Part shown: piece after piece, positions 48,647-61,004 of the stretch
Layout: each line of letters begins with the position of its first letter
Position numbering within the stretch: position 1 is the stretch's first letter
Assembly: GCA_004335835.1 (NCBI GenBank)
Contig: RWJK01001897.1
Coordinates: 1 to 64,000 of the forward strand
Source: Scenedesmus sp. ARA3
Taxonomy: Eukaryota > Chlorophyta > Chlorophyceae > Sphaeropleales > Scenedesmaceae
Reading direction: 5' to 3'
DNA length: 64,000 nucleotides
Notes under the pieces: generated by a model
The model's input: only the letters and a program-made list of their open reading frames with translations
Databases searched by the model: none
Told to the model about the DNA's origin: nothing
Position numbers and translations under genes: made by a program

Positions 48647-50232
48647 AGCATGCTGCTGGTACTCAGTACCAGGCTGGCACTGCTGTGTGCTGCTGTGTTA
48701 TGTGGTGTGATTGACGCTCTGTGCGTGTGAGGCTGGGCATGGGCCGCTGTGGTGTGACCTCAGCTCAGCCGCATGCCTAATCATGACGCGCAGCAGGGCA
48801 TCGCACAGGAGCCTTGACTGTAGTGTTTTTTTGCTCTTTTGTTGTGTTTCTTTGGCCTTGGCGGGATGAGGGTGGCACGCATCTACAGCGTGGAAGTGAT
48901 CCTCTGTCAGCACCAGCAGCAGCAGCGGGGCAGCAGCAGCAAGTACAGCGCAGGGCCGCAGGTAGGCGGCAATGCCGCACTGCCGGTGTGAGGCCGCGGT
49001 GCGCATTTGTAGCTGCTGTGCGGCATGGAGCTGTGCTGGCAAGTTGTTGAAAGATAAGTTGCAAGTTGTCTGAATAGCAGCCAACAGTACAGTTGCCGCA
49101 ACGCAGCTTCGTCACATCAGGCTGTGAATTACTCGTCGACACACCATGGCATGGTGAAATGGCATGTTGACACATGACAAGGCATGGTGACACACCATGA
49201 GTTGACATGGCATGGCATGGTGACGCAGTGGTGGTGGCATGGTGACGCAGCAGTGTGTTTTGCCAAATGTTTCACGAAGGTTATGCAAAAGTGCCCGTTG
49301 GTGCAGTGATGGTGATGTACAGCCAAAGCCATGGTGAGCTGCAGGCAGCACAGTTTACAACAGCACATTGCAACAGAATGCGAACCCACATTGCCAGCGA
49401 GCGTCACCAGCATGCGCATGGTGTCCAGCTGGACCACCGGTGGTACCTGCAGGTGGTGCCACTAGTACTGGTGTAGCCAATGGTGTGATCCAAGGATAAT
49501 CCAGCACAACCTAAGCTCACAACGCCTGCGAGACAGCAGAAATCAAACAAGTGCACCGACTACTTGCGGTACTCGAGTTGTCAGCTCAACTCATCTTACT
49601 TGAGAGCATGTCCAGCGGGCAAAGACCTGCTGCTCAACCCAGCATGCTGCGCAGTGACACGTCTTGGTGCAGGTGACACGTCTTGGTGACACGTCTTGGT
49701 GGTCACTTGGTGTTGCTTGCCACTAACACGGGTACGTGCCGGGATCAGCGTATCGGAAGTTTTTGATATCATTTATTCAATGAGTTCTTGAGCACACGAT
49801 AAGCGCATTTCCCGTTTGGCTGGCCGTGCCGATCAGGTGCCGATCCGCGCTGTTCCAGTATCGTTGTTCGCACCGTGTATCATATCATATGCGTTCCCAC
49901 TAAAAGTGAACAACGCAGTGGAGCATCACCATGGACAGGGTAAGCATGCACGCTGTCACTGCTCCCTTGAAAGCAGCAGCTGGCAGCAGCAGCACGAGGC
50001 TTGTACAACAGCTGCCCTTGAGAACGTGTCTAGCACTGTCTGGGTCGTGCACATGCCAGAAACGGTTGTACCACGATGATTGACATCATCGTGGTGTCCA
50101 GGTGCAACACCGCAGCAGGCTTATCATGTTGATGCCTTGCCTGCAAGCCTACTGCTGTTCCTGACAGCTATCTCGCTGGTTACGCATAACTACAACTCTA
50201 CAGCTCTTGTTATAAACTGTCGCATGCTGCAG
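48647..50232. other. Intergenic region with short tandem repeats
   Basis: No gene is seen. Repeats of a GACACACCATGGCATGGTGA type run from about 49138 to 49250, and GACACGTCTTGGTG occurs three times at 49654-49702. Confidence 0.45.
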
Positions 50233-50481
50233 GACAATCAGCCGCTCGGACAGCTGCCACAGCTGCCAGCAGATGTGCTAGCCCGGGTGCTGTCTTTCGT
50301 GCCGCTACAGCAGCGCCTGGGCAGCTGCAGCCTAGCCAGCCGCAGCATGCACGCAGCAGCAGCAGCAGCCACACTCGAGATCCAGACATCTACTTTTATA
50401 CGTCAGACACAAGCAGATGCGCTGTGTTACTGGCTGCAGCGGCACGGCACAAGCACCGGCGTCAAGCACAGTGCTTGTTGA
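50233..50481 (+). pseudogene. Truncated copy of the F-box/LRR gene head
   Basis: After an acceptor (CTGCAG) the frame encodes LGQLPQLPADVLARVLSFVP and CSLASRSMHAAAAAATLEIQ, closely matching the start of exon 42909-44577. It stops at 50481 soon after the ALCYWLQRHG segment. No LRR region follows within the next 700 bases. It is most simply a partial duplicate that lost its 3' part. Confidence 0.75.
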
Positions 50482-51182
50482 CTGGTTTTCTTGTATCAGC
50501 CTGATGTGGTGTTGCTGACTCGTGCGTTGCCAAGAAGGTTATGGTCTCTCCTTTTGTTGACCTTTTGTTGACTGTTTGCTGGGGGCATCGCCAGGGATGC
50601 CATCCCAAGTCCCATGGCACAGAAGGGTGTTGGACGCAACGTGCCTCTGAACTGGCCCCACATGTACAGTGGCATTCCGTAACCCCTGTGTGCGTAGACT
50701 GTGGAGGCGTTTAATGTAGTTACATTATCACCCTCACCACCATCGCAATCTTCATCATCAACATCATCACCATTGGTATCTCTGTGCCGTGGTGTCATGT
50801 CAGCCTTGTTTGACTGCCAGCTGACATACAGTCCCTGACCGCTACTGTGTTGCTCTTAATTTCATGGATGTTGAGCAGACGCTTAAGTTGTCAGGAATCG
50901 CTGCGAGTTTCGGGCAATCAAGCAGTCGAGTTGACCGTGCGAGCAACAACACATGCTGTAGAAAGAGGCACTGGTGTTGGATCATATGGTTTAAGAACCT
51001 AGTTTGGGATTTGTAAGGCGCAACTTGCGTGGCAATGCCACTGAAACAGGCGTAAATGGTTGGCTCGCCAAGGTGACCTGGTCTTTACATCCGATCACTT
51101 GTTACGTCCGAGCGATCGGCAGCATAACATATTCTAAGACGACATTTGGGATTTTATTGCGTCGTTTCTGCCGCTCCTGCAG
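50482..51182. other. Intergenic region before the GT2 gene
   Basis: The first exon or exons of the GT2 gene probably lie at the right end, but the start codon is not resolved. I see nothing else. Confidence 0.4.
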
Positions 51183-52092
51183 GGGCAACAGCGCAGCAGG
51201 CGATGCAGCAACAGCAGCAGGCCTGCCTACCTTGCCTGGAAGGGCCAAAAGCTCTAGAGCAGCAGCAACCAAATCAGGTTCACCGGCAGCAAAAGATGAA
51301 AAGGAAACGAAGAGCAGCAGAACGTTTTCTGCCGCGGGAAGCAGGAGCGAACATGGCAGCAGGCCTGTGTCTGCTGCTTCACGCGCTGGCGCACTGAAGG
51401 TTAGGCCTGACATGCAGAGCCAGTTGCGAGTGCGTTATCTTGTGGCCCCAACAGCAGTTGCTGCGGGCAGAAGTGGACAAAGCAATGGTTCTGGGAACTG
51501 CCTGTGCATAAGCGCCTGCAGCCCAACAGCATGCATGTTCATGCCACTGCAAGGGCGCACTGCTGGCTGATCAGCCTGGTGAAGCAACTGCAGCTGCAGC
51601 TGATGCTGGGACAGCCTGCTACCAACGAAGCAAACACTGTGTTATCTGTTGATTTCTTTGTGTTGTGGATGCGTGAGCACTGCTGGCAGCATGTGGCATG
51701 CAGTTAGGGAAGGGTACACGTTTGCTCTCCCTCCCGGGCTACTGCTGTCACCAGTTCCACCTTCACAACCGTCAGCGCCTGCGCCTTTCGTGAATGAAAA
51801 AGCATGCGTTTTGATGCGTTTAGAGCTCCTTCCGAGTGTGTGCTGTTGTTTGTGTTTTTGCTGCCACCTCAGGGCGGCAGCTCATCCGGCGCAAGCAGCC
51901 CTATGAGGCCCCCCACACTTGCACCAATGCCATGGCTGGCGCCACCGCAGCAGCAGCAGCAGCAGCAGCAGCAGGCAGCAGGAAAGTCGCTCGCTGGTGC
52001 GGCTGCTGCTGCCATCACCCGGGCAGTAACGCCGCACAGCAAAGACAGCGCCACCCCTGAGAGCTTCTTCTGCCTTGAGACAGCGCCCAGCG

Positions 52093-52148
<56 letters not shown>

Positions 52149-52484
52149 GCAGCAGCAGCAGTAGCAGCAGCAGCCCAGTTTGACCATGACAGCAGCAACA
52201 ACTCGCCAGTCAAACATAGCCATATCTCTGCCACAGATGACGACGGCCTGTCCATCCACCCAGGGGTGCTGCAGCTGCCATTTCATGAGCAGCCGCACTC
52301 ACAGCCAGGCTCAGCCGGGTGCTCTTACAATGGAGCAGCAGCAGGGACTGAGGCCCATGGAAACAGAGGCAGCAGCAGCGGCGGCAACGCCGGCAGCAGC
52401 AGCGGCAGCAAGTGGTTCGCCTGGGATTCGGTGCAGCGGAGGAGGTCATCGCAAACGGGAGCGCCTGCTGCAGCTGCACAGGAC

Positions 52485-52519
<35 letters not shown>

Positions 52520-53080
52520 GGGTGCAGACACTTGGGTTGCTGCAGCACACAGTAGGATGGCCACACTTGAAGACAGGCTGCTGCTGGCAGCGGTAAGCAT
52601 GCTTGTGCAAGCATGACAGCAGGGCATGACAGGAAGTGTCCTTGTCACTTCAATTGCATGCATTCCAGAGACGCAGCAGTGACCTATGTATGACATGCAG
52701 CAGTGAAGTTCAGCGTTGTGGCAGCCAGCTGTTAACAGCACGTCAAATGCGTACATGCCAGCTTTGACTACAACAGCTGCGCGCCTAGACATAGCACCCT
52801 TCAAAATGTGTGCTCAGCTTGTGTGCTCACCCAGCCATGCCTCACTACAAGACTCCAACAAACAGTTTCTTGTTGTGTATTATAACTGCTGCTGCACTTG
52901 CAGGAGGTACTGTCCAATGCTGGGCACCTGGATCAGCTTAAAGCGGCCATGTTTTTCCAGCTGCTGGTGTCACAACCTTGCGATGTTCTGCTCACTGCTG
53001 CCCTTGCAGGAGGTGCTGTCCAATGCTGGGCACCTGGATGAGCTGATGAGAGCAAGCAGCAGCGGCGGCAGCTTCCAAGC

Positions 53081-53118
<38 letters not shown>

Positions 53119-53398
53119 TGCTGTTGCCCAACAGCATTCCTTCAGCAGCTGGTCAACAAGCAGCAGCAGTCACAGCGCCACAGCACCTAAACATTGGTGG
53201 TATTGCATCACCAGGCCGTAACCACAGCAGCACAGGAGCACGCGCAAATGCATCCAAAGGGGACGTCAGCCCTTCTGATGTAGCAATTACACATGCAGAG
53301 GCAGCAATGCAGCAGCAGCAGCAGCAGCAACGACGCGGCAACCTGGACAATTATCATTGTGTCTCGCTAGCAGGTGGTGTGGCACCTCGCAGCGCTGC

Positions 53399-53433
<35 letters not shown>

Positions 53434-54100
53434 TTGATAGTCAGCAGCTCACAGAAGAGGAGGCAATGCAGCTTGTTGAAGAAGAGCTGCAGCAGCAGCT
53501 GCAGCCACAGCAGCAGCAGCAGCCGCAGCAGCAGCGGCATCATGAGGAGCAGCTGCAACAGCTGCAGCAGCTGCATGAGGACCTGCGAGGCAGGTCAAGC
53601 AGCGGCTCAGGCAGCAATGCAGCGGCAGCGGCAGCAGCAGCAGCAGCACTCATCAGTGGCGGCAGCAGCAGCCTTCTGCCGCAGCAGCAGGCAGCAGTGG
53701 ACTGGTACATCAACACCTTTTACAACAGCTTTAAGGATAAGCCGTTAGGTACGATCGGCAGCTGCAGAAGCACAGAGGACTTGGAGGATTGGGCATGCGG
53801 CCGGCTACAAAACCGCAACAACAGAGCAGACAGGCACAGCACGGAAGACAGAGACAACCACACCAGCTTTGAGCAGTGGAGGGCAGTGAATGCGGCTAGC
53901 AGCGGCAGTGGTGCAACTTCTGCTGCAGGTGGCTCAGTAAGTGGGCGGGGCATGGGGTCTAGCGACAGCAGGGGTTCAGCTTTGGGGCGTGGGACTAGGG
54001 TTTTGGGGTCTGCTGCGGGCACAGTGAGTGATGCTGAGGAGAGGATGATGCATGGAAGGTCCACAAATGAGACGCTGTTTGAGGATATGCAGCATCTGGG

Positions 54101-54138
<38 letters not shown>

Positions 54139-54196
54139 GGGTGAGTCAGCGCCGGACACAGGAGATGCTTACTGAGGCAGACATGAAGCACTTTAG

Positions 54197-54239
<43 letters not shown>

Positions 54240-56935
54240 GGTGGCCAGCTGCAGTCAATGCAGCATGTGGCCTTTATGGTGCCGAGCGGTTCAGGTTCAT
54301 TGGCCTCGCTGAACCCTTTCAAGGCTGGAGGGCCTGGAGTGTCCCATGCGGGCTCTGCAGTAAGCGCACCGGATGCTACTGCTTATGCGCTGCTGGAGCA
54401 GCTGAAGGTTGCAGAGGTGAGCAACAAGTGATGTGCATGCTACCAGCAGCGATTCAGCAGGGTGTGGGTGTGGTGCAGCATGCCAACCGTGGCATCCTTA
54501 GGCAGGGTCAACATGTGCTGCACTTATTTCACTGCAAGCAGAACTGCTGAGCCCAACAGACACCGCCTGCTCTATGACTCAGGCTGCCCTTCAAGAGCGG
54601 TGATTTAAAACACCATAAAATAACAGAGTAACATGCTACATGACTTTGTATAACATAGCATCGTAATGGTGCCGTTTGCAGGAGCTTCTGGGCAGGCATG
54701 GCCTGCTTGATGACTACCTCACACGATCCACGCAGCTGCTGTCAGCAGCTCCTTCCTCAGCCTACTCATCCCTGATCGGCGGCCGTACCTCTCTGCTGCA
54801 ACAGCAGCAGCAGCAGCTGCAGCAGCGTGGCTGGCTGGCCGGCTGCGGCGGCTGGCTCGCCAGCTGCCTCTGCGGCAGCAGCCAGATGCGCCGCCGCAGC
54901 AGCAGCAGCAGGATCTTTTGCGAACCAGGTACAGCAGCAGCAGCAGGGCGCCCCGTCAGCGCCGCGTCCTCTGCTGCTGGCGGCAAAAGCGCGCCCGGCA
55001 GCAAGCGTGACTTGCGATCTGCGGCAGGCAGTAAGAGTGGCAAGAAGCAGATCTGGGAACCTGGGCCGGGGGAGATGCAGCCGCTGAAGACGGTGTGGTC
55101 TCCTGTGGCGGTGCTGCTGCTGCTTGGGTACCTTGCGGCGGCTGGCTACTACCTGTTTGTACGCTTTGTGACGGCATGGGACCTGGGAAACCAAGCCTGG
55201 TGAGTGTGTGAGGGGAAGATCCTGCCAAAATACCAGGAGAAAAGACGTTTGGATATGGGTGCAGGAAAGAGGCTTGCTGGTGCTTAGAGTGGGAGGGGAT
55301 GGAAAGGACCTGCCTAATTCTTTCACCAGATCAGACCAGAATAACATATGCTGCAGCACACAGCTCAGCATCACTGCTGCAGACACCACTTGCCATTGCT
55401 GCGGTTGCTGGGCATAACCTGCCAAATACTGGTTCCCTTGTAGCAGGTGTCAGTCTATGTAATGAGAAATGCGGGTGAAGCTGCTGAGGCATAACCAGCC
55501 ACATGCTAGCCCCTAAGCAACAGCTGTTATATAACATGTTACTTGCACGTTGTGTAACAATGCTGCTGCAGGTATGGTCTGCTGGTGCTGGGGGTTGAGA
55601 TCCTAGGCATCACCCGCCAAATTCCAGTACATATCCAACAGTTGTTATAACGTGTTACTTGCACATTATGTGACATTGATGCTGCAGGTACGGCCTGCTG
55701 GTGCTGGGGGTGGAGATTTTAGGCATCACCAGTGTACTGCCTTACGCGCTGATGCTTTTGCGGTACACCACACAGACCAACTGCAAGTGAGTGGTGCTGA
55801 ACTCTGGCAGCCCTGCGTGCACAGTGATGCCGAGTAACACCACTGCTTCAGAAAGCCTGTCTGCATACGATAATCAAACTCAATACTTGGACTAGGGAAG
55901 GTGCGGTGTTGCCGGCGGTCAATAACAGTCTGTGCCACCTTAATAAGGATGCTGGCGCCACTTCTGCTGCTGCTGCTGCTGCCGCAGGGGCTTCCCCAAA
56001 GACAATGGCCGCACGCTGCTCCCCGAAGACAAGCGCTTCCATGTTCGTGTGCTGGTGCCCTGCTACAAGGTGAGGCAACCTTGCCGTTACATATCATCAT
56101 GTCATCCGCTTATGAAGCTACTGCCGTGTAGGGTGTGTCTGGCTTGTTGAGTGCTTCCCTGTGCAAGCGCTGGTGCCTTGCTGCAAGGTGCTACAAGGTG
56201 GGCCACTTACAGCCTCTGGGCGTTGGCTCTGGGGAAGTGCAGGATGATTGTGTTGTTTGAGAACGAACAAGGGGTGTGCGCATGCTGTTGCCTTGCTGCA
56301 AGGTGCGCCAGCAGTCTTTGTCGATTCACTGTAGGGTGGATTCTACAAACACGAATTACTACAAGATGAATGGAAGTGGAATGTGCTTCAGAGCCTGAGC
56401 ACAATCCTGGCGGCAATCACCACCTAGCTCAACATGCAACCTTGCTGCTGCTGCCGCCGCAGGAGAGCCTTGGCACGATTGAGGCCACAGTGCAGGCGGC
56501 GCTTGATGCGCAGATGCCTCCCAGCTGCAAGCGCACCGTGTACCTGTGCGATGATGGCAAGGACAAAGAGAAGAAGGCTTACATTGAGACACTGGCGCAC
56601 TCGGGCTACAGCGTAGAGTGAGTACTGAACTTCAGCCTGCATGCGCTGAACTTCACTTTGAAGTTTTGCTTATTGCTGATTGTTGGTTGTGTGGGTGTGT
56701 TGGCTGTATCTGTGTGGTGATGGCAAGGACAAGGAGAAGAAGGCTTACATTGAGACACTGGCACACTCGGGCTACAGCGTAGAGTGAGTGATGAACGGAT
56801 CACTTCCGTCTGAAGCTCTGCGAGCACTTCAGCAGTTAGTCCGCTTTGGTGGCACAAAAGCTGATCAAAGGTTCAAGTTGCGGCTGCCTTTCTGCTGCTG
56901 CCTTCAGTCTGTGCTGCTGCTGCCGCTGCTGCTGC

Positions 56936-56974
<39 letters not shown>
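51183..56974 (+). CDS. Membrane family-2 glycosyltransferase (cellulose/chitin synthase-like), cut by gap
   Basis: Exons in frame: 51183-51399, 51873-52592, 53010-54416, 54682-55199, 55688-55786, 55988-56069, 56463-56617. The first exon and everything after 56617 are missing; the gap at 56975 probably holds or precedes more. The N-terminal cytosolic part is about 780 low-complexity residues with several polyQ runs. Two transmembrane helices follow (VAVLLLLGYLAAAGYYLFVR and LLVLGVEILGITSVLPYALM), then the start of a GT2 catalytic domain: FHVRVLVPCYKESLGTIEAT, and KRTVYLCDDGKDKEKKAYIE with the UDP-sugar-binding Asp pair. The layout of two N-terminal helices before a GT2 domain is that of processive cellulose or chitin synthases. 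The QxxRW motif that would confirm processivity is not present in the window. Four exon edges are duplicated in introns. Confidence 0.78.
52890..53055 (+). repeat. Two copies of the GT2 exon 53010 acceptor edge
   Basis: CTTGCAGGAGGT.CTGTCCAATG and the following CTGGGCACCTGGAT occur at about 52896-52945 and at the true exon start (53010). The upstream copy then diverges. Confidence 0.85.
55520..55735 (+). repeat. Two copies of the GT2 exon 55688 acceptor edge
   Basis: A unit comprising TATAACATGTTACTTGCACG-like intron sequence, the CTGCAG acceptor and the codons for YGLLVLGVEILGIT is present at about 55528-55615 and 55645-55735. The second copy is the one that continues into the exon. Confidence 0.87.
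56035..56320 (+). repeat. Three copies of the GT2 exon 55988 donor edge
   Basis: The exon end encoding HVRVLVPCYK with its GTGAGG donor (56069) is followed in the intron by decayed copies at about 56148-56205 and 56272-56308, each keeping GCTGGTGCC/GCTGTTGCC, TTGCTGCAAG and a GT. Confidence 0.78.
56540..56795 (+). repeat. Two copies of the GT2 exon 56463 donor edge
   Basis: Roughly 80 bases ending GGGCTACAGCGTAGAGTGAG occur at 56545-56622 (true exon end) and 56707-56788, nearly identical. Either donor would join equally well; only the first is attached to the complete exon. Confidence 0.9.
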
Positions 56975-57024
56975 NNNNNNNNNNNNNNNNNNNNNNNNNN
57001 NNNNNNNNNNNNNNNNNNNNNNNN
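56975..57024. other. Assembly gap, 50 N
   Basis: Fixed-size run of N. It follows a (CTG)n run in the GT2 gene on the left and cuts an LHCII exon on the right. Confidence 0.99.
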
Positions 57025-57585
57025 GGCAGTGTCCCAGCCGTAGTCACCGGCGAACTCGCCAGTGAGGTAGGCGGGGGTGTCGCCCTCAGAGAAGGGGCCT
57101 GCGGGGCGCACAGCAGCAGAGCGGGAGTGACGGGTAAGTGGGGACGTTTGTGTGAGATACTGCTAGATCTTGGCTTCTGTAATGTATTAAGAAACAGTTT
57201 AAATAATACGGAAAGCTGTACACGGCTGCAACACATCCTGCACGGCAGTGCTGAACTGCTTCTGCCGAAATCTTGCTGAGAGCTCGAGAAACTCACCCAG
57301 GAACTTGGGCCTGTCGGGGCCATACCACTCAATAGCGGCGCGGGTCACCTGGCGGGTGGCCTGCACAGAAAGCAAGGCAAGTCTGGTAAGCTCCTGCTAG
57401 ACAATGCTCACAGCTACGCCAGGGCTGGATCTCCTTATCAATAGCTGCATTTGGATAGAAGAAACAACGTTGCGGGCAGTGAAGGCTGCGTACTGGCGCC
57501 TGCTGCGAGGCAGAGGGAAGATTTCGTGACGCACCCTGGTTGCAGCGGCCTTGGTGGCCACAGCCTGCTTGAGTGCGAATGCCAT
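57025..57585 (-). CDS. LHCII gene, 5' half only (exons 1, 2 and part of 3)
   Basis: Exons (minus strand): 57585-57535, 57360-57297, 57098-<57025. They encode [17 protein letters not shown], then [20 protein letters not shown], then [20 protein letters not shown]. The protein sequence is the same as LHCII gene 3 over this range, while introns and upstream sequence differ, so it is a distinct gene. It is cut by the gap at the point that complements the 3' half at 17219-18146. Relative to gene 3, 194 bases of exon 3 are missing between the two halves. Confidence 0.9.
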
Positions 57586-57660
57586 TTTTGGTTGTTTGTG
57601 TTGGGGTTGGGCTCGGGAGTGTTCTCGACCGGGTCAACGTCTCTGAGCGGTGTGCCTCAG

Positions 57661-57668
57661 CTTATATC
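57661..57668 (-). promoter_or_regulatory. TATA-like box of the 57 kb LHCII gene
   Basis: GATATAAG on the minus strand, 76 bases before the ATG. This upstream region has no similarity to the block shared by LHCII genes 1 and 3. Confidence 0.4.
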
Positions 57669-58508
57669 TCAGCACCAACAGGACTGGAAAGGGTTCAGGG
57701 CTTGCTTGAGATCACCTTCGCGTGATGGACACGAGATCATCATTCGCATCAACACCTTTGCGATACTTATGCATCTTTCAAGCGTTTATTTTGTGAAGTG
57801 GCGCCCGTCTGTTTTGGTTGGTCAAATCTTGAACGTCGTGGGCGTCGCAAGTCTCACTCTTTCAGAGCTGCAGCCTTCGTTTCAGATCGCATTTGATTTA
57901 TTGTCCAGATTTGGTTGTATTATGTCACACAAGCAGCACGAGCAAGGTGTTTCTTGCCAGTGACCTTCAACAACGTTGAAGGACGTTTGTTCATTTCTAG
58001 TTCAAGCGAAGGTAAGCTTAGGTTCCCTTTATTTGTCTGTATACAAGCTATATGCATATTGTGGAGACTGCATCGCCGAAGTCCTGCATCATCAAAAAGC
58101 ACTGCAGCAGCTGCCTATCTGCAGAGATATGTGCACATGCTGGACACATACCATCCCGAGCATTCTTGCTAGATATACCGGTAATGAACATGTGTGTTTA
58201 CAAGCATACATAACTGGATTCTGCACTGACTGCTAACTCAAAAGCAGCAGCTCAACAAGGCCACCAGCTGCAACCCACACCTGCTAGACCTGCATGGCTG
58301 TCTATGCAAACCAAGTTGCAATGGCACGGCACGCCAACCACGTCCTGCACAAGCAGCATGCACAGCATGCAGCAGGCTGAGGTCTGGCTTGCTCAATGCT
58401 GCTGCTGAGAGGCTGCTCGCTGCCTGACATGCCACACACTTGAAGTACAAGCGGTCAACCATGCGTCTGCAACATACAGCACAGCAGAAACGTCCGCACA
58501 TGCCTCAT
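57669..58508. other. Region between LHCII 5' half and the DUF1997 gene
   Basis: No gene recognised. It has less CAG repeat and is more AT-rich than its surroundings. Confidence 0.4.
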
Positions 58509-58854
58509 CTACTGCTGCGCTGGCAGCACCTCCGGCTGTTGCTGCTGCTGCTGCTGTCGCTCCTGCGCTTGCTGAAGCTGCTGCTTGCCCGCTGCCACTA
58601 AGCTTCCTGCAGGCAGGGCCTGCCGCGCCTGCGTGCTGCTTCCTGCAGCCCAGCGGCCATAATCTGTTGCAAGCAGCTCCAGGAAGCTCGGCAGCAGCGC
58701 CTGCATCACCAGCTTGGCTACAAGGCTTGCTGTTGTTGACAGCAGCGGCCCAGGCACGATGCTGAGGGGGTGTGGCATGCGCAGCGTCATGCTGAGTTTG
58801 ACTTTGCAAGCCAGCGAGCTCGTGCGCTGCCAAGCAGGCGGCTGCGGCTCAACC

Positions 58855-58888
<34 letters not shown>

Positions 58889-59723
58889 AATCTGCCAGAG
58901 CAGTGACGCCCTCTGCAGCGACCGGCTCCTGCTGCTGCTCAACAGCAGATGCAGAGCTGGCGGCGGCTGCACCAGCAGCCGCAGTGCTGCTACTGCTGCT
59001 TGCGATGCTGCTGGCATCCGCGCCACTGCTGCTGTTGGATGCGGCTGCATCGGCTGCTGCCTCTGGCGTAACTAGTGCTGCTGGCTGTGTCACTTTGCTG
59101 CTCATGTTGGCTGTGAGGTCAACTTTAAACTCCTGGTCAAACCTTGGGTCGCCGATGACTAGGCGGTTGGCACGGAAAGTGACCTGCAGGAACACCACAA
59201 TCAAACCAAGAGCAGCAGGGTGTGACGACTTTGGTTGATGCACAAAGTGGAAGGCCAGGTGCTCTAGCAAAGCAAAGCACACCACTCACATACGTGTGCA
59301 CAGCCAATGGATACAGCCCACTCCTGTGTGCACGCCCATCTGCTGCAGCGGTGCAATTGCAAAATGTACGACGCCATGCCTGATGTGGGCTGCACACCTG
59401 GGACACCCCTGCTTTGTAACGCAATGTGTTCGACTCTGCTTGTTCTGTTCACAAATGCATTGAAACCTGGCGACAACAGCAACGCCATTCCCACCTGGCC
59501 GTGCATGCCGTCAATACACTGCCAGCAGCTCCAGGTCTCAGATCAAGCCTAAAAACACTGTTACAAAAGACTAAACCACTATAAGCCACCCACCTGGCCA
59601 TGTGTGTCGTCAATGTCCACATACACCACCAGCAGCGGCTCCAGGTCAACGCCCAGCAGGTCACGCATGGGGATGCGCAGCAGGAATGCGCCAGCACCAC
59701 TCACAGGCGGCGCTGCGCCGTCA

Positions 59724-59761
<38 letters not shown>

Positions 59762-59780
59762 ACTGGAAGCTGCATGCTCA

Positions 59781-59841
<61 letters not shown>

Positions 59842-60334
59842 CATTCAAGCTGGCAGCGCTGCTGCTACTGCTGCCGCTGTCTGACGGCTCAGAGAGGTCC
59901 CGCATAACTGGCTGGAGGCTAGTAGCAGCACTGCTGCCGCTGCCGCTGCCGCTGCCGCTGCCGCTGCCGCTGCCGCTGCCGCTGCCGCTGCCGCTGCTGT
60001 CACTTTCATCTGCATCACTGCTGCCTCCCAGCACCGCATCGAGCCCCTGCTGCTGCTGCTGCTGCTGCCGCTGCTGCTGCATGGCTGCCTTGCGCTGTGC
60101 CCGCTCTGCTTTCTGCGCTGTCAGGAGCTTAGTGAGCAGCGCTTCTACATCAGTGCCTGGGGCAAGCCGAGTGATGAGCTTTGGGTCTAACACACTGTAC
60201 TGCTCTAGTGGCAGTGCCAAGTAAGCCTGCACTGACCTGGCAAGTGCCTCAGGCGGTACAGCTGCACCGCTGCTGCCATTGCTGCTCTTTGACTGCTTGC
60301 CGGTCAGCTGCTGTAGCCAAGAAGAGCCTGGCGA

Positions 60335-60365
<31 letters not shown>

Positions 60366-60452
60366 GCAGGCTGCTTTGAATGGTGCTTGTGCCCGTGAGT
60401 CTTGCTGCTGCTGTGTGCGACAGTGTGGTGCTGGGCGCTGCTGCTGCCGTTG

Positions 60453-60490
<38 letters not shown>

Positions 60491-60964
60491 ATCACAGCTG
60501 TGAGAAGCTGCTCTGAGGGTTTCCTGTGTAAACAGCAACATGAGCAGCCACACAGATTGCAGTCCTGTGGTCAGCAAGGCTGTTTGCACGCTTGCAGGGC
60601 ACTGCAGCAGCAATGAGCGCTGCGCAAGGATAGCTGTAGGGCATGTACAGCGTCAAGTGCGTCACATGCATCACTGTTGCAGTGCTGTGTTGCTGAAAGA
60701 GTGGCCACTGGCATTGCACACACAATTGCTTTAGTGTCGGAGTGTGCAAGGTGAGACGAGGGCGCGTGAAAGCAGCCTCCAAGCCGCAACATGCACGATG
60801 GCATTGACTAAGCCACACTCAAATGGTGCCACACAAGGTGCTGTTGTATAATCTTACCTTGACAGGTACACTGCTTGATGCCTTGGCACCAAAACTAATC
60901 AGCTTGCTTGGCCCAGATGCTGCTAGCCCTGCCACGCCAGTCTTAGCACCCGCAGTGCCGCTGC

Positions 60965-61004
<40 letters not shown>

